A stretch of DNA of 50,028 nucleotides, taken from NCBI GenBank assembly GCA_019418625.1, contig DYBL01000004.1:1-50028 (forward strand), read 5' to 3'. Source of the DNA: Clostridiales bacterium (GTDB taxonomy: Bacteria; Bacillota; Clostridia; Oscillospirales; Oscillospiraceae). Within the stretch, counting starts at the first letter, position 1, and each line of letters starts with the position of its first letter. Shown one piece after another: positions 17,100 to 23,405 of this stretch. The position numbers were made by a program, and so were the translations under genes. Below the pieces are notes generated by a model, which was given only the letters and a program-made list of their open reading frames with translations, searched no databases and was not told the origin of the DNA.

Positions 17100-17150
17100 G
17101 TAAAGATTCTCCGTTTCCGCATCTGAAAAAGGCAAATTACAGCAAGTAGC

Positions 17151-17179
17151 AGTATACCACAAAGGGCCACAGGTGTAAA
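17151..17179 (-). promoter_or_regulatory. sigma-A promoter of the rodA-type gene
   Basis: On the minus strand TTTACA (17174-17179) and TATACT (17151-17156) are exactly 17 bases apart, about 50 bases upstream of the start codon. It is arranged back-to-back with the tsaE promoter. Confidence 0.8.
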
Positions 17180-17194
17180 CGGAGCAAATTTGTT

Positions 17195-17223
17195 TTTACA
17201 AACGGTTCAAATTATGGTATATT
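17195..17223 (+). promoter_or_regulatory. sigma-A promoter of tsaE-tsaB-upp
   Basis: TTTACA (17195-17200) and TATATT (17218-17223) are separated by 17 bases. The -35 elements of the two divergent promoters are only 15 bases apart, so the two polymerases would compete for the site. Confidence 0.8.
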
Positions 17224-17264
17224 AAGTTGATTTATGAAATCCATACAGAAAGGACTGCTTCCTT

Positions 17265-17696
17265 GTGGAATATCTCTCCCGCAGCGTGGCCCAGACGGAG
17301 GAGCTGGGCGCCCGCCTGGCCGCCGTCCTGACCCCCGGCGCCGTGGTGGCGTATACAGGCGGGCTGGGTATGGGAAAGACCGCGTTCACCCGCGGACTCG
17401 CCCGGGGGCTGGGCTACACCGGCCATGTCACCAGCCCCACCTTCACCATCGTCAATGAATATGAGGGGGGCCGGCTCCCCCTGTTCCACTTCGACATGTA
17501 CCGTCTGGACGACGCCGACGCCCTGTTCGACATCGGCTGGGAGGACTACCTGGACCGGGGCGGCGTGTGCGCCGTGGAGTGGAGCGAGCAGGTGGCCGAC
17601 GCCATGCCGGAGGACACCATTTATGTTTCCATCGCCCGCCATCCCCAGGAGGACACCTGGCGGTGCATCACCGTGGAAGGAGTGGAGCTGACATGA
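17265..17696 (+). CDS. tsaE: tRNA t6A biosynthesis ATPase TsaE
   Basis: TsaE is the ATPase that resets the TsaB-TsaD complex during formation of threonylcarbamoyladenosine at tRNA position 37. The 143-residue protein has the P-loop GGLGMGKTAFTRGLARGLG (about residues 32-50), the SPTFTIVNEY segment and FHFDMYRLDDADAL, all family signatures. The start is a GTG with AAAGGA 10 bases upstream. It overlaps tsaB by ATGA, so the two are translationally coupled. The substrate-making partner Sua5 is at 6181-7854; tsaD is outside the window. Confidence 0.95.
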   Translation: MEYLSRSVAQTEELGARLAAVLTPGAVVAYTGGLGMGKTAFTRGLARGLGYTGHVTSPTFTIVNEYEGGRLPLFHFDMYRLDDADALFDIGWEDYLDRGGVCAVEWSEQVADAMPEDTIYVSIARHPQEDTWRCITVEGVELT

Positions 17697-18388
17697 AGAT
17701 CCTGGCCCTGGAGACCTCTGCCAGAGCCGTGTCCGCCGCTGTGGCCGAGGACGGCAAGATCCTCTGCTGCGGCTATCAGGACACCGGCCTGACTCACAGC
17801 CGGACACTGATGCCCATTGTGGAGGGGATCCTGAAAAACACGGAGCTGACCGTATCTCGGATGGACGCCATCGCCGTGGCGGCCGGTCCCGGCTCCTTTA
17901 CGGGCATCCGCATCGGCGTGGCCGCGGCCAAGGGACTGGCATTTGCGGCGGACAAGCCTGCCATCGGCGTATCCACCCTGGCCGCCATGGCGCGGAACGT
18001 GGCCTTTGCGGACGGGCTCATCGTCTGCGCCATGGACGCCCGGCGCAGCCAGATCTACAACGCCCTCTTTTCCGCCCGGGACGGTGTGCTCACCCGGCTG
18101 ACGCCGGACCGGGCCGTCTCCCTGGAGGAGGTGGCCGCGGAAGTCGCCGCCATGGATGCCCCCCAGATCACCTTGGTTGGCGACGGCGCGGCACTGTGCC
18201 AGGCACATTTTCAGCAGGCGGACATCCCCTGCCGCCTGGCACCGCCCCATCTGGTGATGCAAAGCGCCTCCTCTGTTGCGCTGGAGGCGCTGGAGCTGGC
18301 AAAGAACGGCGGGCTGCAAAGCGCCCAGAGCCTGCAGCCGGCTTATCTGCGGCCGCCCCACGCCGTGAAGCTGAAAGACCGGATGTAA
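17693..18388 (+). CDS. tsaB: tRNA t6A biosynthesis protein TsaB
   Basis: TsaB is the inactive ASKHA-fold partner that dimerises with TsaD for t6A37 synthesis. The 231-residue protein starts MKILALETSARAVSAAV and carries AAGPGSFTGIRIG (about residues 62-74), the family signature. The start overlaps the tsaE stop (ATGA at 17693-17696), which excludes a longer upstream frame. In many bacteria rimI and tsaD follow; here upp follows after 44 bases, so the usual cluster is incomplete. Confidence 0.94.
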   Translation: MKILALETSARAVSAAVAEDGKILCCGYQDTGLTHSRTLMPIVEGILKNTELTVSRMDAIAVAAGPGSFTGIRIGVAAAKGLAFAADKPAIGVSTLAAMARNVAFADGLIVCAMDARRSQIYNALFSARDGVLTRLTPDRAVSLEEVAAEVAAMDAPQITLVGDGAALCQAHFQQADIPCRLAPPHLVMQSASSVALEALELAKNGGLQSAQSLQPAYLRPPHAVKLKDRM

Positions 18389-18432
18389 CTGAAACGTCAA
18401 ACATTTTATTTTAAATAAAAGGAGCATCTATT

Positions 18433-19065
18433 ATGAGCGGTAAAGTACATGTTATGGATCATCCTCTGGTCGCCCACAAGCTGACCATCCTGCGGGACAA
18501 GAACACCAGCGTCAAGGACTTCCGGGAGCTGGTCAGCGAGATCGGCATGCTCATCACCTACGAGGCCACCCGGGATCTGCCCCTGACCACCAAGGAAGTG
18601 GAGACTCCCATCTGCACCACCACCGCTCCCACCCTCAAGGGCAAGAAGTTCGCCGTGGTGCCCATCCTGCGGGCCGGCCTGGGCCTGGTGGACGGCGTTT
18701 TGCGCATGGTGCCCGGCGCCCGCGTGGGCCACATCGGCATGTTCCGGGACGAGGAGACCCTGGAGCCCCATGTGTACTTCTGCAAGATGCCCAAGGACAT
18801 CGCCGAGCGGGACATCATGATCGTCGATCCCATGCTGGCCACCGGCGGCAGCGCCGAGGCCGCCATCACCGAAATGAAAAAGCGCGGCTGCATCAACATC
18901 AAGCTCATGGTGCTGCTGGCCGCCCCGGAGGGTATCAAGCACATCCAGGAGACCCACCCGGATGTGGACATCTACTGCGGTGCCGTGGACGACCACCTCA
19001 ACGAGCAGGGCTACATCGTTCCCGGCCTGGGCGACGCCGGCGACCGGATCTTCGGCACGAAATAA
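18433..19065 (+). CDS. upp: uracil phosphoribosyltransferase
   Basis: Upp converts uracil and PRPP to UMP in pyrimidine salvage. The 210-residue protein has the usual length. It contains VVPILRAGLGLVDG (residues 75-88), the PRPP-binding DPMLATGGSAEAAI (about 137-150), and the C-terminal uracil-binding YIVPGLGDAGDRIFGTK. The start has an AAAAGGAG ribosome site. No clear separate promoter was found in the 44 bases after tsaB, so it is probably co-transcribed; it ends at the terminator at 19081-19105. Confidence 0.97.
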   Translation: MSGKVHVMDHPLVAHKLTILRDKNTSVKDFRELVSEIGMLITYEATRDLPLTTKEVETPICTTTAPTLKGKKFAVVPILRAGLGLVDGVLRMVPGARVGHIGMFRDEETLEPHVYFCKMPKDIAERDIMIVDPMLATGGSAEAAITEMKKRGCINIKLMVLLAAPEGIKHIQETHPDVDIYCGAVDDHLNEQGYIVPGLGDAGDRIFGTK

Positions 19066-19080
19066 ACGAATAAAAAAAGG

Positions 19081-19105
19081 GACGGCTTGCGCCGTCTCTT
19101 TTTTT
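19081..19105. terminator. bidirectional terminator between upp and the hemolysin III gene
   Basis: GACGGC, loop TTGC, GCCGTC (19081-19096), with an A tract before it (19072-19078) and a T tract after it (19097-19105). This serves both the plus-strand upp and the convergent minus-strand gene. Confidence 0.85.
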
Positions 19106-19106
19106 A

Positions 19107-19769
19107 TTACAGCACGTAGAAATAAACCGCCAGATAGTGCAGCAGCGACCCCGCCAGGATCAGCAGGTGGAAGATCTCATGGAATGTCCACTCCGCCGAG
19201 ATATTGGGCTTTTTGATGGCATAGAACACCGCGCCAACGGAGTAGCACACGCCGCCCAGTGCCACCAGTGTCAAACAGGGCTGGCCCAGACAGGCGGCAA
19301 AGTCTTTTGCCACAAACACCACCGCCCAGCCCATCACCAGGTAAATGGCGGTGGAGAGGATGCGGGGCGCATTGATCCAGAAGATCTTCACCAAAATCCC
19401 CGCCGCGGCCACGCCCCACAAAAGCAGGCAAAACCGCGTCCCCTTGGGCTGGGGAAGCAGCACCACGGAAAAGGGCGTATAACTGCCGGCAATGAGCACA
19501 TAGATCATACTGTGATCCATTTTCCGCAGCCGCCGCTTCACGCCGCTGCTGTCCGCCGTGCCGGGATAGTAATGATAGACTGCGCTGGCCGTATACAGCG
19601 CCAGCATGGAAAGGCTGAAGCACATGGCGCAGGCCAGCGCCAGGGCCGGTGCGCCCGTCCGTACCGCGCGGATCAAGAAGAACACGCCGCCGGCAAAAGC
19701 CGCCAATGCACCGATGGTATGGGTGCCGCAGCTGACCGGGTCCGCCGCATGAGGGAAAAACCGATGCAT
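19107..19769 (-). CDS. hemolysin III family (PAQR-like) membrane protein
   Basis: This 220-residue protein has about seven membrane helices. It shows the conserved family residues: an early His in DPVSCGTHTIGALAAF, SAVYHYYP near residue 62, the MDHSMIYVLIAGSYTPF block, and the C-terminal FHEIFHLLILAGSLLHY His cluster. These His/Asp positions match the metal-binding site of PAQR receptors. Bacterial members are named hemolysin III, but a lytic role is not general; membrane-lipid or fluidity functions are proposed. It is a single gene with its own promoter. Confidence 0.9.
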   Translation of the reverse strand: MHRFFPHAADPVSCGTHTIGALAAFAGGVFFLIRAVRTGAPALALACAMCFSLSMLALYTASAVYHYYPGTADSSGVKRRLRKMDHSMIYVLIAGSYTPFSVVLLPQPKGTRFCLLLWGVAAAGILVKIFWINAPRILSTAIYLVMGWAVVFVAKDFAACLGQPCLTLVALGGVCYSVGAVFYAIKKPNISAEWTFHEIFHLLILAGSLLHYLAVYFYVL

Positions 19770-19817
19770 ACTATCGTCTCCTAGTTTTTTAAATCTTATA
19801 ATATAGTTTATAATATC

Positions 19818-19846
19818 ATATTACACGGTTTCACTTTATATTGCAA
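19818..19846 (-). promoter_or_regulatory. probable promoter of the hemolysin III gene
   Basis: On the minus strand TTGCAA (19841-19846), 17 bases, then TAATAT (19818-19823), in a markedly AT-rich stretch (19790-19850). Alternative -10 boxes overlap in this region, so the exact start is uncertain. Confidence 0.55.
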
Positions 19847-19898
19847 GTAGTTTTTTACCGCTCGCCATATTTTATACCCGACAGGCCCGGCAAAAAAA

Positions 19899-19926
19899 GA
19901 GAGGACGCTTCGGCGTCCTCTCTTTT
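19899..19926. terminator. terminator after the AgcS symporter gene
   Basis: GAGAGGACGC, loop TTCG, GCGTCCTCTC (19899-19922) with A-rich and T-rich flanks on either side. It lies 17 bases after the stop of the minus-strand symporter gene. Confidence 0.85.
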
Positions 19927-19942
19927 CGGTTTTCCGCGGGAG

Positions 19943-21349
19943 TTACTCCCAGCACTCTGTCTTTCCCGCAAGGCCCACGTCCGCAGCCCGGAACACGGGA
20001 TTCTTTCCCTCCCTGCGCTGGCGATTGTAGTCTTTCAGGGCAGCCAGGGCAGGCCGGGCCAAAATCACGATCACCGGCAGGTTGATGAGCGCCATGACGC
20101 CCATGAGCACGTCCGCCAGATTCCACACCATGTTGATCTCCATGCCCGCGCCGATGAAGATCAGCACCACGGCGTCGATGCGGAAGAGGACCATGAACTC
20201 CTTGGCAGGGATCTTGCCCACAATGTAGTTCAGGCAGTTATCCACATAATAGAGGTTGCCGATGAGGGTGGTAAAGGCGAACAGCACCATGGCGGCGGTG
20301 ATGAAGATGGGGCCGGCGGCGCCGAACTGGGCCTGGAGGGCAGACTGCACATAGGGAGCGCCCTGGAGGGACGCCTCCGGCGCCACACCGGAGCAAAGGA
20401 GCATGAACGCAGTCGCCGAGCAGATGAGCAGCGTGTCGATGAACACGGAGAGCATCTGCACCAGGCCCTGCTTGACCGGGTGGCTCACGTCAGCGGAGGC
20501 GGCCGCGTTGGGTGCGGAGCCCACGCCCGCCTCGTTGGAGAACAATCCCCGCTTGATGCCGTACATCATGGCAGAGCCGGTGAAGCCGCCGAAGATGGCC
20601 TGGAAGTCAAAGGCGCCGGCGAAGATGCTGCCCAGCACCTGGGGCACTATCCGCCAGTTGAGCACCACCATCACCACAGCAACCAGCACATAGAGGCCGC
20701 CCATAAAGGGCACCAGCGTGGAAGTGAAGCGGATGATGCGCTTTCCGCCGCCCATGACGCAGTAGCCCACCACCACGGCCAGCACCGCGCCGATCACCCA
20801 CGGGGTAGTGGCAGGGTCATAGAAGCTGTATCCGGAGAAGGTGGACTGGAGGTTATAGGCCGCCAGCATGTTGAAGCCGCCGGCATAAGTCAGGATCAGC
20901 GTCACGGCAAAGATCACCGCCAGGGTCCGGCTGTGGAGCGCGGCTTCGATGTAGTAGGAGGGGCCGCCGTAGCTCTCTCCGGTCTTGGGGTTGCGCCGCT
21001 TGTGGATCTGGGCCAGGGTGGACTCCACAAACGCGGAGGCACCGCCGATGATGGCGATGATCCACATCCAGAACACGGCACCGTAGCCGCCGCAGCAGAT
21101 GGCCGTGGAGATACCGATGATGTTGCCCGTTCCCACCCGGGAGGCCGTGGACACCATCAGCGCCTGGAAGGAGGAGACCGTGCCGGCATCGTGGGGCTTT
21201 TCTCCCACCACCCGGATGGACTCTGCAAACATTCTGAACTGGACAAAACCGCTCCGCACCGTAAAATAGACACCCGCGGCGATCAGCAGGATCACCAGGA
21301 TGTACGTATAGAGCCAGTCATTGAGGACACCGATCATCTCACTGAGCAT
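19943..21349 (-). CDS. sodium:alanine/glycine symporter family protein (AgcS)
   Basis: The 468-residue protein is a typical AgcS-family Na+-coupled amino-acid importer with about ten to eleven membrane helices. Characteristic segments are FQALMVSTASRVGTGNIIGI (about residues 61-80), the GGYGAVFWMWIIA helix, and GIKRGLFSNEAGVGSAPNAA (about 295-314), the family signature. Alanine or glycine is the usual substrate, but related members carry other small amino acids. It is transcribed alone from a promoter at 21388-21417, divergently from the ssnA leader, with the start codon about 40 bases downstream. Confidence 0.93.
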   Translation of the reverse strand: MLSEMIGVLNDWLYTYILVILLIAAGVYFTVRSGFVQFRMFAESIRVVGEKPHDAGTVSSFQALMVSTASRVGTGNIIGISTAICCGGYGAVFWMWIIAIIGGASAFVESTLAQIHKRRNPKTGESYGGPSYYIEAALHSRTLAVIFAVTLILTYAGGFNMLAAYNLQSTFSGYSFYDPATTPWVIGAVLAVVVGYCVMGGGKRIIRFTSTLVPFMGGLYVLVAVVMVVLNWRIVPQVLGSIFAGAFDFQAIFGGFTGSAMMYGIKRGLFSNEAGVGSAPNAAASADVSHPVKQGLVQMLSVFIDTLLICSATAFMLLCSGVAPEASLQGAPYVQSALQAQFGAAGPIFITAAMVLFAFTTLIGNLYYVDNCLNYIVGKIPAKEFMVLFRIDAVVLIFIGAGMEINMVWNLADVLMGVMALINLPVIVILARPALAALKDYNRQRREGKNPVFRAADVGLAGKTECWE

Positions 21350-21387
21350 AGCGCACTTCCTTTTCTCTTGTATTTTTCAGTCTGTTC

Positions 21388-21417
21388 AGCATAGCAGAGC
21401 AGGCACCTTTTTGTCAA
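21388..21417 (-). promoter_or_regulatory. sigma-A promoter of the AgcS symporter gene
   Basis: On the minus strand a perfect TTGACA (21412-21417), an 18-base spacer and TATGCT (21388-21393). Between this and the ssnA promoter (21418-21581) I see no gene and no clear element. Confidence 0.7.
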
Positions 21418-21581
21418 TTCTCTCCTTTTCTTTCACCCAAACGCCCTTTGGCACCGTCTTTCGCCGCCCAGCCGGGATCCCCCCTTCTTTTCCGTGGCTT
21501 GTACCGGTTTTTGGGCGTCCGCCCCGCCATTTTATGGCAATGTATACAAAATCCGGCGAGGGATTTTTTCGGTCTCACTGC

Positions 21582-21610
21582 TTGCATTTTGCCGCCTTGT
21601 CCGGTAAAAT
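21582..21610 (+). promoter_or_regulatory. sigma-A promoter of the ssnA-ygfK transcript
   Basis: TTGCAT (21582-21587), a 17-base spacer and TAAAAT (21605-21610). Transcription should begin near 21617-21622, directly in front of the structured leader. This leaves about 160 bases of untranslated RNA. Confidence 0.7.
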
Positions 21611-21625
21611 ACAAATACAAGCGAA

Positions 21626-21732
21626 GAATGATAGCTGTAACGAAGTGCTGCGCGCACGGGCTGACACCTATCATTCCCTGTTTTTTGGTAGGTGTTTCAA
21701 GCCGCGAGGGCTTGGAGCGCCTTTTTCTTTTT
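21626..21732 (+). promoter_or_regulatory. candidate riboswitch/attenuator upstream of ssnA
   Basis: The leader starts with a hairpin whose 9-bp basal stem is GAATGATAG (21626-21634) paired to CTATCATTC (21668-21676). An inner GTGC/GCAC stem (21645-21657) is separated from it by an asymmetric internal loop (CTGTAACGAA opposite GGGCTGACAC). ACACCTA (21664-21670), part of the 3' side of this fold, is also perfectly complementary to TAGGTGT (21689-21695). That segment overlaps the 5' arm of a strong terminator: GGTGTTTCAAGCC (21691-21703), loop GCGAG, GGCTTGGAGCGCC (21709-21721), then TTTTTCTTTTT. All 13 pairs form, three of them G-U. The mutually exclusive arms imply that a stable aptamer favours termination. 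No standard class was recognised with confidence. A hairpin with one large internal loop is the general shape of the xanthine/urate (NMT1) class, which would suit the genes, but this is a hypothesis. Confidence 0.7.
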
Positions 21733-21783
21733 CCTGCGGCTTTTATTGTCGTATCAAGACAACACTAACAGGAGGTTTTTCAC

Positions 21784-23127
21784 ATGATCTTACTGGCAAA
21801 CGGCAAGCTGATCACCCGTGACCCCAACGGTACCGGCTACTACCCCGACGGTGGCGTAGTCACCGACGGCGGCAAGATCGTAGAGGTGGGCACCACCGCC
21901 GATCTGAAGGCCAAGTATCCCCAGGCAGAATTTGTGGACGCCAAGGGCGGCGTCATCATGCCCGGTCTCATCAACGCCCATACCCACATCTACTCCGCCC
22001 TGGCCCGGGGCCTTTCCATCAACGGCTACAATCCCACCAACTTCTATGAGGTGCTGGACGGCCAGTGGTGGTACATCGACCGCAACCTGGATCTGGAAGC
22101 CACCCGCGCCAGCGCCCAGGCCCTGGTGATCGACTCCATCAAGCAGGGCGTCACCACCATCTTCGACCATCACGCCTCCTTCTGCGAGATCCCCGGCTCC
22201 CTGATGAAGATCGCCGAGGTCACCAAGGAATTCGGCATGCGCGCCTGCCTTTGCTACGAGGTCTCCGACCGTGACGGCGAGGAGAAGTCCATCCAGTCCG
22301 TGCAGGAGAACAAGGACTTTATCGACTACTGCGAGAAAAACCCCGATCCCATGCTCAAGGCCATGTTCGGCGGTCACGCCCTGTTCACCATCTCCGACAA
22401 GACCTTTGACCGCATGCAGGCGGCCAATGGCGGCCGGGTGGGCTACCACATCCATGTCTCCGAGGGCATGAACGACGTGTACGACAGCCTCCAGAACTAC
22501 GGCCGCCGTCCCGTCCAGCGGCTGCAGGACCACGGTATTCTGGGCGAAAAGACCATCCTGGGCCACTGCATCCACGTCAACACCGCTGAGATGGACATCA
22601 TCAAGGCAACCGATACCATGTGCGTCAACAATCCCGAGTCCAACATGGGCAACGCCGTGGGCTGCTCCCCCATCCTGCCGCTCTACAAGAAGGGCATCCT
22701 GGTGGGCCTGGGCACCGACGCCTACACCAATGACATGCTGGAGTCCATCAAGGTGGCCCTCACCATCCAGCGCCATAACGCCTGCATGCCCAACGTGGGC
22801 TGGTGCGAGGTGACGGACATGCTCTTCAAGAACAACGCCAAGATGGCCGCGCGCACCGGCTTCCCCACCCTGGGCATCCTGGCCCCCGGCGCCGCCGCCG
22901 ACGTGATCGTCATGGACTACAAGCCCTTCACCCCCTTCTCCGACGCCAACATCGACGGCCACATGCTCTTCGGCATGACCGGCCGCCAGTGCCAGACCAC
23001 CATGATCAACGGCAAGATCCTCATGAAGGACCGCCAGCTGGTGGATATCGACGAAGAGGCCGTGAACGCGCATATCCTGGAAGCCAGCAAGAAGCTCTGG
23101 GGCAAGCTCAACCACTGCGAGTACTAA
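21784..23127 (+). CDS. ssnA: putative aminohydrolase SsnA (amidohydrolase superfamily)
   Basis: This 447-residue protein is a metal-dependent amidohydrolase of the ATZ/TRZ-like group. It has the HxH metal motif in MPGLINAHTHIYSALARG (about residues 59-76), a third His in YHIHVSEG (about 222), ILGHCIHV (about 258) and the catalytic Asp in LGTDAYTNDM (about 313). Members deaminate or open heterocycles; SsnA is a component of anaerobic purine catabolic clusters in gut bacteria and Enterobacteria, together with ygfK. It has a strong ACAGGAGG ribosome site and sits behind the switch-like leader. The last 23 codons are repeated as non-coding DNA at 23264-23334. Confidence 0.92.
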   Translation: MILLANGKLITRDPNGTGYYPDGGVVTDGGKIVEVGTTADLKAKYPQAEFVDAKGGVIMPGLINAHTHIYSALARGLSINGYNPTNFYEVLDGQWWYIDRNLDLEATRASAQALVIDSIKQGVTTIFDHHASFCEIPGSLMKIAEVTKEFGMRACLCYEVSDRDGEEKSIQSVQENKDFIDYCEKNPDPMLKAMFGGHALFTISDKTFDRMQAANGGRVGYHIHVSEGMNDVYDSLQNYGRRPVQRLQDHGILGEKTILGHCIHVNTAEMDIIKATDTMCVNNPESNMGNAVGCSPILPLYKKGILVGLGTDAYTNDMLESIKVALTIQRHNACMPNVGWCEVTDMLFKNNAKMAARTGFPTLGILAPGAAADVIVMDYKPFTPFSDANIDGHMLFGMTGRQCQTTMINGKILMKDRQLVDIDEEAVNAHILEASKKLWGKLNHCEY

Positions 23128-23128
23128 G
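23058..23128 (+). repeat. direct repeat copy 1 (inside the ssnA 3' end)
   Basis: 71 bases starting GGCCGTGAACGCGCATATCC and ending at the ssnA stop plus one base. It matches copy 2 at 23264-23334 at all but two positions (A/G and T/G). Confidence 0.9.
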
Positions 23129-23263
23129 TACCTTTCACGGCCTCCCGCCGCAAGTGCGGCGTACAAGCGTTTTGCGCCAAGCGCAAAACCTTGGGCGGGC
23201 GGAATTCACTTTCGCCCGTCTGGTCAAATCAAAGGGCTCCCATGGGGCCCGCCCCATGGGAAC
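23129..23263. repeat. hairpin-rich non-coding element between ssnA and its duplicated tail
   Basis: About 135 bases contain at least four inverted repeats. These are GCCGC/GCGGC (23147-23160); GTTTTGCGC/GCGCAAAAC with a CAA loop (23169-23189); CGGGCG/CGCCCG (23196-23218); and CCCATGGGG/CCCCATGGG with a CCCG loop (23239-23260). There is no convincing open frame. The structure resembles a dispersed palindromic element (REP or MITE type), or an RNA-processing or partial-termination unit between ssnA and ygfK. No second copy was noticed in this window. Confidence 0.7.
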
Positions 23264-23334
23264 GGCCGTGAACGCGCATATCCTGGAGGCCAGCAAGAAG
23301 CTCTGGGGCAAGCGCAACCACTGCGAGTACTAAG
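23264..23334 (+). pseudogene. duplicated 3' end of ssnA (copy 2 of the direct repeat)
   Basis: The segment would encode VNAHILEASKKLWGK-R-NHCEY and a stop, the exact C-terminus of SsnA with one L-to-R change. It has no start or ribosome site of its own and is preceded by the hairpin element. It is a non-functional fragment produced by a segmental duplication or left from a second ssnA copy. Confidence 0.85.
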
Positions 23335-23405
23335 CCATCTGCCAGTGCCGCCCAGCGGCCCGTTACCCAACCGCAAGGAGTATTTTTTGAGGAGGAAAAA
23401 AGCGT

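Noticed and set aside
21635..21667. ACGA and ACGG in the ssnA leader as a guanidine-II (mini-ykkC) pair
   Set aside because: The tetranucleotides are not closed by stems as loops; they lie in the internal loop and at the edge of the apical stem.
22803..23333. Open frame running from within ssnA through the hairpin element to the second repeat copy
   Set aside because: It is out of frame with ssnA for most of its length; the only SsnA-like part is the duplicated tail, which comes from the repeat.
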